Shown: piece by piece, positions 1-6,387 of the stretch | Numbering within the stretch: the stretch's first letter is position 1 | How the letters are laid out: each line of letters begins with the position of its first letter | Source of the DNA: Eubacteriales bacterium | GTDB taxonomy: Bacteria > Bacillota > Clostridia > Acetivibrionales > STF1-152 | Assembly (NCBI GenBank): GCA_028703215.1 | Contig: JAQVNH010000051.1 | Location: 1 to 7,112 of the forward strand | Direction: 5' to 3' | Length of the DNA: 7,112 nucleotides | Made by a program: the position numbers and the translations under genes | The notes under the pieces: model-generated | The model's input: only the letters and a program-made list of their open reading frames with translations | Database searches by the model: none | Told to the model about the DNA's origin: nothing

Positions 1-263
1 AGAAATATGTGCTCAACAGCCCCGTCCTCTTTCATTCGCTTGTAAATGTTCCTTTTCATGGGCACCTCACCCATGAGTGTCTTTATGCCTGTTGTCCTGC
101 TGCCTTTATGACGCAATTGTGACTTGTCTCTGTTCTTTTCCAACTCCTTATCTGCCGCCTCCAGATACTTCTGCATCAGTGTCCTTGATAATTCACACCC
201 TATTTCAAAAAAAATTCTCTCAATCTCCTTGAACGTCATCTTATTACCAGTTAAACTATTCAT
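1..263 (-). CDS. ISLre2-family (UPF0236) transposase, N-terminal part, runs off left edge
   Basis: This is the first 87 codons of a minus-strand gene whose remainder lies beyond base 1. The start is ATG at 263-261. An in-frame TAA lies upstream, and AGGAG (275-271) sits 7 bases before the ATG. The protein begins MNSLTGNKMTFKEIERIFFE. It continues with a charged helical stretch and then the segment RHKGSRTTGIKTLMGEVPM (about residues 51-69), followed by KRNIYKRM. A pattern of RHKGxRxTxIKTLMGEV followed by a basic R-x-x-Y segment is what I recognise from the N-terminus of UPF0236/ISLre2 transposases, which move insertion sequences of about 1.5-2 kb. The catalytic part is outside the window, so intactness cannot be judged. 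No frameshift or stop is seen in the visible part. Family assignment rests on motif recall, not a search. Confidence 0.82.
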   Translation of the reverse strand, partial: MNSLTGNKMTFKEIERIFFEIGCELSRTLMQKYLEAADKELEKNRDKSQLRHKGSRTTGIKTLMGEVPMKRNIYKRMKEDGAVEHIF

Positions 264-480
264 ATCACGTCTCCTGTGTTTATTGTCTTATCAACTTTTA
301 AACTACAGGAAAATTGTGATTACGGGAAGAGGGTTTCGACCTTCTTCCCATATTTTTGTGAAATTTGCCTACGAAAATTTTACTCTAAGCCTCTGAGCGA
401 TCGTGTCAAGTTGTTGTAGGTCACAAAAAGATCCATACTTGTGTCAAATAGCCATGCCGCCCTCAAAAGCTCAATGTTTA
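264..480. other. Gene-free strip between transposase and serS promoter
   Basis: No convincing coding sequence lies here. Short open frames exist, but they lack ribosome binding sites and resemble no protein I know. The strip holds the transposase leader (264 to about 320), a strong hairpin at 324-349, an A/T-rich stretch (350-390), and the two GTGTCAA copies at 403 and 441. It probably includes the outer end of the insertion sequence. With the serS leader (510-590), this makes about 327 bases without a gene. Confidence 0.6.
324..358 (+). terminator. Strong hairpin with TTCG loop and T-tract
   Basis: GGGAAGAGGG (324-333) pairs with CCTTCTTCCC (340-349) through ten positions, one of them G-T. 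A further T334-A339 pair closes a TTCG tetraloop (335-338). On the plus strand the stem is followed by ATATTTTTG, the layout of a rho-independent terminator. It would stop plus-strand transcription leaving the insertion sequence before it reaches serS. Read on the minus strand, the same stem lies in the transposase leader but is not followed by a T-run. It could either belong to the element or be an older host terminator outside it. Confidence 0.7.
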
Positions 481-509
481 TTGATAAATCTGCGGGAATA
501 TAATATAAT
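481..509 (+). promoter_or_regulatory. Sigma-A-type promoter for serS
   Basis: TTGATA (481-486) and TATAAT (504-509) are separated by exactly 17 bases, one mismatch from the vegetative consensus. A second overlapping TATAAT at 499-504 gives a 12-base spacer and is unlikely to be used. Transcription would begin near 515-518, giving a leader of about 75 bases before the serS ATG. It is the strongest promoter-like sequence I see in the window and presumably drives serS and the DUF4432 gene together. Confidence 0.8.
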
Positions 510-521
510 CTGCATTACTGA

Positions 522-568
522 GGGAGCCCAGCTCCCATCTCTTCAAACGGGCTGGGAGCTTTGTTTCT
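522..568 (+). promoter_or_regulatory. serS leader with alternative hairpins, attenuator-like
   Basis: GGGAGC (522-527) can pair with GCTCCC (531-536) around a 3-base loop. Alternatively AGCTCCCA (530-537) can pair with TGGGAGCT (553-560) around a 15-base loop. The two stems share 531-536, so they are mutually exclusive. AGCCC (525-529) can also pair with GGGCT (549-553). The second stem is followed by TTGTTTCTAT, a weak T-tract. This resembles a terminator/antiterminator pair placed between promoter and gene. I see no T-box motif (GGTGGNACCGCG-like), and the leader is too short for a standard T-box. A regulatory role is inferred, not shown. Confidence 0.5.
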
Positions 569-590
569 ATATTACGGGGAGGATTTTCAT

Positions 591-1859
591 ATGCTGGATA
601 TCAATTTGATTAGGGAAAATCCCGAAAAGGTGAAGAAGGCGCTTCTAAAGAGAATGGGAAGCGTCGATTTCACCGAGCTTTTGTCTTGGGACACAAAACG
701 CAGAGAGCTCATCGTTGAGACCGAAAACATGAAAGCTGAAAGAAACAGGGTATCCAAGCTTATCCCGTCTATCAAAAAAGAAGGAAAAGATGCCGGCGTC
801 TATCTTTCAGCTATGAAAAAGCTTTCTGATACAATTACGGAGCGGGATAAGACAGTCAGCGAACTCGATGGCAGAATACATGATTTCATGGCGGCGCTCC
901 CGAACATTCCCGCCGATGATGTGCTTGCCGGCGATAAAGAGAACAATAAGGTTGTAAGAATATGGGGAGACAAACCTGAATTTTCATTTAAACCCAAAGA
1001 CCATGTCCAGCTTGTTACAGATCTGCATCTCATCGATTACGAGCGGGGCGCCAAACTTGGCGGCAATGGTTTCTGGGCTTACAGAGGCAACGGCGCTCTT
1101 TTGGAGTGGGCGCTTTTGAATTATTTCATCGAAACTCATATAAGCGACGGATATGAATTTATCCTTCCGCCCCATCTGCTAACGTGGAATTGCGGATATA
1201 CGGCAGGTCAGTTCCCGAAGTTCGAGGAGGACGTCTACAGGATCGAAAACGGAGAAGGGCAATTCATTTTGCCCACCGCCGAAACAGCTCTTGTAAACTT
1301 CCACAGGGATGAAATACTAAAGGAAGACGAGCTTCCCAAAAAATATTTCGCATTTACTCCCTGTTACAGAAAGGAAGCCGGAAGCTACAGATCGGACGAG
1401 CGAGGAATGATAAGAGGCCACCAGTTTAACAAGGTTGAGATGTTCCAGTATACTGTGCCCGAGGATTCCGAAAAGGCGCTGGATGAACTGATCGGCAAGG
1501 CTGAGAAGCTTGTTCAGGGACTGGGACTGCATTACAGGGTCTCAAAGCTCGCGGCGGCCGATTGCAGCGCGTCTATGGGTAAGACCTTTGACATCGAAAT
1601 ATGGATCCCCAGCATGAATATATATAAGGAAGTAAGCTCGGCGTCGAATGGCTACGACTATCAGGCCCGAAGGGGAAATATTCGCTTCAGAAGAATCTCT
1701 ACAGGCAAAACAGAGTATGTCCACACGCTGAATGCGTCCGGGCTTGCCACCAGCAGACTGCTGCCAGCGATCGTCGAGCAGCTGCAGCAGGAGGACGGGA
1801 GCATCAAGGTTCCTTCTGTCCTGAAAAAATGGCTTAATATGGATACGATAAAAGCATGA
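591..1859 (+). CDS. serS: Seryl-tRNA synthetase
   Basis: This class II aminoacyl-tRNA synthetase activates serine with ATP and charges tRNA-Ser (and tRNA-Sec where present) in the cytoplasm. I place the start at ATG 591, giving 422 residues, the usual family length. GGGGAGGA (576-583) lies 7 bases upstream, and the protein then opens with the typical MLDINLIRENPEKV. An in-frame TTG at 561 is rejected because it falls inside the leader and would translate the ribosome binding site. Residues about 25-100 form the charged two-helix tRNA-binding arm. The catalytic core follows: TAET at 229-232, motif 2 around FTPCYRKEAGSYRSDERGM (255-273), and motif 3 at NASGLATSRLLPAIVEQLQ (381-399). The normal SSCSNCxDFQARR segment reads SSASNGYDYQARR (349-361), and the dimer region has GGNGFWAYRGNGALLEW. 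It therefore looks like a divergent but intact SerRS, either the housekeeping copy or a paralogue. The next gene begins 13 bases later. Confidence 0.95.
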   Translation: MLDINLIRENPEKVKKALLKRMGSVDFTELLSWDTKRRELIVETENMKAERNRVSKLIPSIKKEGKDAGVYLSAMKKLSDTITERDKTVSELDGRIHDFMAALPNIPADDVLAGDKENNKVVRIWGDKPEFSFKPKDHVQLVTDLHLIDYERGAKLGGNGFWAYRGNGALLEWALLNYFIETHISDGYEFILPPHLLTWNCGYTAGQFPKFEEDVYRIENGEGQFILPTAETALVNFHRDEILKEDELPKKYFAFTPCYRKEAGSYRSDERGMIRGHQFNKVEMFQYTVPEDSEKALDELIGKAEKLVQGLGLHYRVSKLAAADCSASMGKTFDIEIWIPSMNIYKEVSSASNGYDYQARRGNIRFRRISTGKTEYVHTLNASGLATSRLLPAIVEQLQQEDGSIKVPSVLKKWLNMDTIKA

Positions 1860-1872
1860 GAGGGCGAGCTCT

Positions 1873-2952
1873 ATGATCAATATTTTCAATAGCAATTACG
1901 AGGCGAGCGAGCTCAAAAAAATGATCGGAAATGTTTCCCAGATAGGCGGAACGCGTCATTATGAGCTTACCGAAGGCAATTCCAGGGGAACAAGAGCAAT
2001 CGATGTAAACACCGGTTCCGGATTTTGCTTCACGATCCTTCCCGATAGAGGAATGGACATTTCGCAAGCTTCATATAAGGGTATCAATCTTGTGTTCAGG
2101 ACACAAAATGGAGAGGTGAATCCCGCTTTTTACGACCCTAAAGGTTCCGAGTGGCTTCGGGTCTTTTTCGCCGGTCTTTTAACCACCTGCGGACTTACTT
2201 ATTTTGGAGCGCCGGGAATGGACGAGGGAGCCGATCTCGGATTGCACGGAAGATACAGCGCCATTCCCGCCAGGCAGGTTTGCGACAATTCCGGCTTCAG
2301 TGACGGGGAGTATCTGATCGATGTATCAGGAGTCATTGACGAGACTGTGCTTTTTGGGAGCAAGCTGAGAATGAAAAGAAAGATCCGCTCTAAAGTCGGA
2401 AGCAGGTCCCTTTTTATTAGCGATGAGATTGAAAATCTCTCTTCGCTGCCTTCGCCTTATACAATAATGTATCATATCAACTTTGGTTTCCCTCTTCTGG
2501 ATGAGGACAGTGAAATATTATCCTTGTCTTCAAAAGTTGAGCCATATGACGAAATCGCGCAAGCAGGTCTTCCAAGGTGGAATAAATTTGAAAAGCCCGA
2601 TTCTGCCTGGAGGGAACAGAACTTCCTTCACACAATGAGGAAAGACGAACACGGATATACTTACGCTGCTATTATTAACCAAAAACTTATGGATGGTTTG
2701 GGAGTATATATAAAGTTCATGCCTGATCAGCTTCCTTATCTGTCACAGTGGAAAATGGCGGGCGAATCGGATTATGTAACTGCTCTGGAGCCGTGCAACA
2801 CAATGATTGCAAACCGCGGACAGCTTAGAAAAGAAGGAATGCTGCCGATGATAGGTTCATATGAAAAGAAGATAAACTGTGTGGAAATCGGGATACTCGA
2901 AGGGGAAAAAGAAATCAGCGAATTCAAGCTGATGTTAAATCAGTTTAGATGA
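1873..2952 (+). CDS. DUF4432 family protein, aldose-1-epimerase/mutarotase-like
   Basis: The protein has 359 residues. It follows serS by 13 bases and has AGAGGG (1859-1864) 8 bases before its ATG, so it is probably translated from the serS transcript. I recognise the DUF4432 branch of the galactose-mutarotase-like beta-sandwich superfamily. The supporting segments are LPDRGMDI (56-63), GLLTTCGL (101-108), GLHGR (123-127), YHINFGFPLLDE (200-211) and LEPCN (305-309). His125, His201 and Glu306 sit where sugar-epimerase folds keep catalytic or ligand-binding residues, but that mapping is inferred. Superfamily members interconvert sugar anomers or bind sugars. The substrate of this branch is not known to me. 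There is no signal peptide or membrane segment, so it is cytoplasmic. Length and motifs look complete. Its pairing with serS has no obvious metabolic logic and may only reflect shared transcription. Confidence 0.85.
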   Translation: MINIFNSNYEASELKKMIGNVSQIGGTRHYELTEGNSRGTRAIDVNTGSGFCFTILPDRGMDISQASYKGINLVFRTQNGEVNPAFYDPKGSEWLRVFFAGLLTTCGLTYFGAPGMDEGADLGLHGRYSAIPARQVCDNSGFSDGEYLIDVSGVIDETVLFGSKLRMKRKIRSKVGSRSLFISDEIENLSSLPSPYTIMYHINFGFPLLDEDSEILSLSSKVEPYDEIAQAGLPRWNKFEKPDSAWREQNFLHTMRKDEHGYTYAAIINQKLMDGLGVYIKFMPDQLPYLSQWKMAGESDYVTALEPCNTMIANRGQLRKEGMLPMIGSYEKKINCVEIGILEGEKEISEFKLMLNQFR

Positions 2953-3030
2953 AAAAGCCAAGCGATTTCCGGTCAACGCGTTTTACAAAATTATCATCCG
3001 TTTGGAAGTATTTTATCTTTCTGCTATGCG
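2953..3030. other. Convergent intergenic gap with no strong terminator
   Basis: The DUF4432 gene and radA end facing each other across 78 bases. I find no long GC-rich stem with a T-run on either strand. The best candidate on the minus strand pairs GCG with CGC plus flanking A-T pairs around 2955-2978, with one bulge, before GGCTTTTTC. This is weak. Confidence 0.4.
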
Positions 3031-4386
3031 CTACAGGAGCAGATCGATCGCACTTCTGACAGTATCGACGGTAATTATCTCTATTCCGGAGAATTTCCCG
3101 GATTGTTTGAGCACCTTGCTGTTTCCGGCAGGGATCACGCACCGCTTCATGCCTATCCTGGCAGCTTCCGCTATCCTGCTTTCGATCCGGCTCACCGCGC
3201 GTACTTCACCGGTCAGGCCTATCTCTCCTATTATAACGCTTTCATTGCTGAGCGCCTTATTTTTCAGGCTTGACGCTACCGCCAAAACCGCTCCGAGGTC
3301 ACAGGCAGGCTCATTTATTTTTATTCCGCCGACGACATTCACATATGCGTCAAAATTGTGAAGCTGCAGTCCGGCTTTTTTCTCCAGAACAGCCATCAAA
3401 AGGATTATTCTGTTGTAGTCTATACCCGTAGACATTCTTCTGGGTATGTTGAAGCCGGTTTCGCAAACCAGCGCCTGCACCTCTACAAGCATCGGACGAG
3501 TCCCCTCCATGCTGCATATCACTACTGAGCCGGGCACGTTTTCGCTTCTGCCCGACAGCATCAGCGCAGATGGATTTGCTACCTCAGTGAGACCATTGTC
3601 GTCCATTTCAAATATCCCTATTTCGTTCGTGGATCCGAACCTGTTTTTTACCGCTCTCAAAATCCTGTAGCTGAGCTGTCTTTCGCCCTCAAAATACAAA
3701 ACCGTATCCACCATATGTTCAAGGACTCTCGGCCCCGCCATGGAACCGTCTTTTGTGACATGGCCGGCGATAACTACAGTTACATCCTCCTCCTTCGCGA
3801 GGCGAAGAAGCTGCAGGGTGACTTCCCTGACCTGGCTTACGCTTCCCGGCGCAGAGGACAGATCGTTGCTGTATATTGTCTGGATAGAATCGACCGCCAG
3901 CATTTCCGGTTTTATTGTGCGGACCGTTTCAAGTATTTCGCTTATATTAGTTTCAGCGGCCGCCATTATATTCTTATTCTTTATTCCGAGCCGGTCCGCT
4001 CTCATTTTTATCTGGCCGACTGATTCCTCGCCGGTAATATATAAACAGGGAGCTGATTGCATCCTTCCGCGCATCTGGAGGATAAGCGTGGATTTCCCTA
4101 TGCCGGGATCCCCTCCGATAAGTATTATGGAGCCTTTTACTGCGCCGCCGCCCAGAACCCTGTCGAGCTCTCCGATACCGGTGACAAACCGCTGCTCTGC
4201 GCCTGACTTGACCCCGTCAAGTTCAACCGCTTCAACGGCGGCTTTTGCATGACGAGATTTTCCCGGGGAGCGCTTCTGCACTTCCTCCACGAAAGTGTTC
4301 CATTGCGCGCACGAAGGACATTTTCCAAGCCATTTTGAAGTCTCATAACCGCATTCCTGGCATACGAATTTTATTTCATCTTTCAT
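3031..4386 (-). CDS. radA: DNA repair protein RadA (Sms), RecA-like branch-migration ATPase
   Basis: RadA is a cytoplasmic hexameric ATPase that helps RecA extend and resolve recombination intermediates. The 451-residue length is typical. In order, the protein shows: an N-terminal zinc finger with CxxC pairs at Cys9/Cys12 and Cys23/Cys26; a Walker A site GGDPGIGKST (91-100); ITGEES (117-122); a Walker B-like LAVDSIQT (163-170); the RadA-specific KNRFG (247-251); and a C-terminal Lon-protease-like domain from about 280 with GEIGLTGEVR (387-396). All key motifs are present. The ATG at 4386 is preceded by a moderate GGAAGGGCGG ribosome binding site (4405-4396), and an in-frame TAG just upstream fixes the start. 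It lies 36 bases after the GH15 gene with no terminator between, so it is likely the last gene of the clpC transcript. No disA follows, although that gene often comes next in Bacillota. Confidence 0.97.
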   Translation of the reverse strand: MKDEIKFVCQECGYETSKWLGKCPSCAQWNTFVEEVQKRSPGKSRHAKAAVEAVELDGVKSGAEQRFVTGIGELDRVLGGGAVKGSIILIGGDPGIGKSTLILQMRGRMQSAPCLYITGEESVGQIKMRADRLGIKNKNIMAAAETNISEILETVRTIKPEMLAVDSIQTIYSNDLSSAPGSVSQVREVTLQLLRLAKEEDVTVVIAGHVTKDGSMAGPRVLEHMVDTVLYFEGERQLSYRILRAVKNRFGSTNEIGIFEMDDNGLTEVANPSALMLSGRSENVPGSVVICSMEGTRPMLVEVQALVCETGFNIPRRMSTGIDYNRIILLMAVLEKKAGLQLHNFDAYVNVVGGIKINEPACDLGAVLAVASSLKNKALSNESVIIGEIGLTGEVRAVSRIESRIAEAARIGMKRCVIPAGNSKVLKQSGKFSGIEIITVDTVRSAIDLLL

Positions 4387-4422
4387 CTGAAGCTACCGCC
4401 CTTCCGCCATTAGAGGCATGCA

Positions 4423-6369
4423 TCAAGGTTTTTTTATAAAATCTATGAGACCGGCTTCCATTAATTTAAACAGGGCAAGTATAAACATCGAGTGAGACCA
4501 TGTCAGTCCATAAACCCATGCGGGCTTTCCGCTTTCCTTCCCGACCTGTTCCGGAAGGAGTCCCGTTTCGGTGGTTTTATCAAGCACCCAGCTGAAATAC
4601 CTAAGCGCTTTATCATATTCCTTTGTTTCGATATGATAGATCGAAGCCCATAAAGTTGTTATTATCCATGGATTTCCGCCGATATATCCGTCATTTTCAT
4701 ACCTTCCGAGACCGCCTTTGGAAAAAGATAAATTACTTTCGATCTGCTCCACGGTGCCGCGCATTTTTTCATCACCTGCGTCCATCAACTCAAAAGGAAC
4801 GCTAAGGCCTATCAGACTTGCATCTACAGTGGGGTCTTCAAGGGTCACTTCTTTGAAGCAGTTGCCTTTGGGTTTGTCTTGGATCATGGTTTTTCTTTCA
4901 GATGGCTCTGGACCCCAAGGATTAAGTTTCGTTTTTATACTCCGCAGGAACCGCTTTTGTTCTTTATTCCACATCATTGAAACCAGCGCTTCTTTGATTT
5001 GGCCGGCCGCTTCTTTGCATGTATCAGCCAGGTTTCCGGATTTGCCCAGTATCGCGGCGATTTCAGCTCCGGCCTTCAGTCCGCCGTATACTGCCGCAGC
5101 GGAATACACATGGATCCCGAATCTTTCTTCCCATAGATCAAAGCTATGCTTTGGCAGTCCGTTTTCCGGATCTATGAATTTAAGCAGAAATCCCAGCGCT
5201 TTTTCAACACATATCCACATTTCCGACAAAAACTTCAAATCTTTAGTATTCAGGTAATGCTGCAACACACCCCATACTATCGAACCGGTCTCGTCTATCT
5301 GCAATCCCCACGATGGGGCAAGACTCCCGTCGATACAATATCTTTGATGCCAGAATCCTTGCTCGTCCTGGATCTTAGCGGCCCATCGGTAAAACATTTC
5401 CGACTTTTCATCAAGCCCGCATAAATCAAGCGCCGGAGTTATAAACGCAGCATCTCTGCCCCAGCAAAATCCATAGCCTCCGCATTTTTCATGATACTCG
5501 TCGATTTCTGCCGAAGCGAGCAGACCGCCGGTATTTTTATCCGCCATTAAATGAAACAGAAGAATGCTTCGTTTGTAAAGGGCTTGTATCCTTGTATCCG
5601 AGAAACTGAAATTGTTTGCTCCGGCAAGTTTTTTCACCCAATAATCCCGAGTGTGTTCAGACAGCTCTTCAAACCCTTGTGATCTTACATTCCTAAGCAG
5701 CATTCTTGACTCATTTTGTGTCTCGGCGGCACAAATGTATAGGGTTGCCCCGGTTGTTTGACCGGGCTGTAGATCCCCAAGCGAAAAACTGACAGCACCG
5801 TCATCCATCATCCCGATATCGTCCGTTCCGCCGAAATTATTGGACGCGGAACACTTTTGAGCATTGTTTCCTATCTGGAAATTTCTGATTTCCGTGTCGG
5901 CCCCGATATATATAAAGGAACTATGGCGGTAGTTCGCGATCGCGTCCGCATCGAAATCAAAAAGCATGCCGTGCGGACCCGGATCGACGCCAGCAGCGGA
6001 ACTGTAGACGAGCATCTCCATATCTTTTTTACAATTCTCACAAGCAGTTATGTCAAACCTCCGCACAAGCACATCCCTGTCAGGCAATACGAAGTCCGTC
6101 TGAGCGATATCCAGTCCAAAACCCGAATAGGTAGTCCTCACAATATTTGTATCCTCTGAATATCTCTGTCTGTATCCGCCGAAATCGCTATGGAACCATC
6201 TCGTATCGGGATCTTCGCCTTTCAAAAAAAGCCCGGCGCCAAAAGACCCCGTTCGCTGGAGATGATCTATGTACGGCCAGAACATCCTGACCAGCTCTCC
6301 TCTGTCCGACAAACAGCAAAGCATTCCGGAATTTCCTGTCATTGCGCTGTTGAAGTATGTTTTTGCCAT
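4423..6369 (-). CDS. GH15 family glycoside hydrolase, glucoamylase-like, cytoplasmic
   Basis: The 648-residue protein resembles prokaryotic GH15 enzymes: an N-terminal beta-sandwich (about 1-250), then an alpha/alpha-barrel. GH15 members release glucose from alpha-glucosides (malto-oligosaccharides, glucodextran or trehalose) with inversion. Motifs in order are GFCWGRDAAF (300-309), SWGLQIDETGSIVW (353-366), DLWEER (411-416, carrying the proposed acid Glu), GGNPWIITTLW (564-574) and LPEQ (605-608, Glu607 as proposed base), followed by LTWSHSMF (622-629). Both catalytic glutamates are present, so it should be active, but the substrate cannot be told from sequence alone. There is no signal peptide, so it acts on intracellular sugars. 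AAAGGAG (6383-6377) lies 7 bases before the ATG and inside the 18-base gap after clpC. Its position between clpC and radA is unusual. Related cytoplasmic trehalase-type or phosphorylase-like roles are alternatives. Confidence 0.88.
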   Translation of the reverse strand: MAKTYFNSAMTGNSGMLCCLSDRGELVRMFWPYIDHLQRTGSFGAGLFLKGEDPDTRWFHSDFGGYRQRYSEDTNIVRTTYSGFGLDIAQTDFVLPDRDVLVRRFDITACENCKKDMEMLVYSSAAGVDPGPHGMLFDFDADAIANYRHSSFIYIGADTEIRNFQIGNNAQKCSASNNFGGTDDIGMMDDGAVSFSLGDLQPGQTTGATLYICAAETQNESRMLLRNVRSQGFEELSEHTRDYWVKKLAGANNFSFSDTRIQALYKRSILLFHLMADKNTGGLLASAEIDEYHEKCGGYGFCWGRDAAFITPALDLCGLDEKSEMFYRWAAKIQDEQGFWHQRYCIDGSLAPSWGLQIDETGSIVWGVLQHYLNTKDLKFLSEMWICVEKALGFLLKFIDPENGLPKHSFDLWEERFGIHVYSAAAVYGGLKAGAEIAAILGKSGNLADTCKEAAGQIKEALVSMMWNKEQKRFLRSIKTKLNPWGPEPSERKTMIQDKPKGNCFKEVTLEDPTVDASLIGLSVPFELMDAGDEKMRGTVEQIESNLSFSKGGLGRYENDGYIGGNPWIITTLWASIYHIETKEYDKALRYFSWVLDKTTETGLLPEQVGKESGKPAWVYGLTWSHSMFILALFKLMEAGLIDFIKKP

Positions 6370-6376
6370 TCCCGGT

Positions 6377-6383
6377 CTCCTTT
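6377..6383 (-). promoter_or_regulatory. Ribosome binding site of the GH15 gene
   Basis: AAAGGAG lies 7 bases before the ATG and just after the clpC stop codon (6390-6388). It is a near-ideal Shine-Dalgarno sequence in an 18-base gap. The GH15 start therefore does not depend on translational coupling, although transcription is probably shared with clpC. Confidence 0.75.
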
Positions 6384-6387
6384 GAAA

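Larger units (their letters stand above)
1..400 (-). mobile_element. End of an ISLre2-like insertion sequence; outer boundary unresolved
   Basis: The transposase start at 263 places the 5' end of the element to its right, somewhere between about 300 and 450. The far end lies outside the window, so terminal inverted repeats and target duplications cannot be paired, and the end coordinate given is a guess. GTGTCAA occurs twice, at 403-409 and 441-447, and either copy might be near the terminus. The element would therefore end within roughly 30-180 bases of the serS -35 box. Confidence 0.5.

Noticed and set aside
124..396. 90-codon plus-strand open frame at the left end
   Set aside because: It overlaps the transposase start on the other strand and runs through the terminator hairpin. 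It has no ribosome binding site.
377..409. Minus-strand TTGACA (409-404) as a promoter for the transposase
   Set aside because: No good -10 box lies at 16-18 bases. The nearest, TAAAAT, is 21 bases away, so I do not list it as a promoter.
403..447. Two copies of GTGTCAA, possible insertion-sequence terminus
   Set aside because: Seven bases repeated 38 apart is too little to define an end without the partner terminus, which is outside the window.
561..590. In-frame TTG start that would extend SerRS by 10 residues
   Set aside because: It lies in the leader, directly after the hairpin, and would translate the GGGGAGGA ribosome binding site. The ATG at 591 has ideal spacing and gives the typical SerRS N-terminus.
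3740..4252. 170-codon plus-strand open frame opposite radA
   Set aside because: It is antisense to conserved RadA domains, has no recognisable protein features and no convincing ribosome binding site. It is a shadow of radA codon usage.
4718..5257. 179-codon plus-strand open frame opposite the GH15 gene
   Set aside because: It is antisense to the GH15 catalytic domain and resembles no protein family. It is a shadow frame.
5937..5952. Palindrome CGCGATCGCG inside the GH15 gene
   Set aside because: It is a single occurrence in coding sequence, with no repeat or context suggesting a site.
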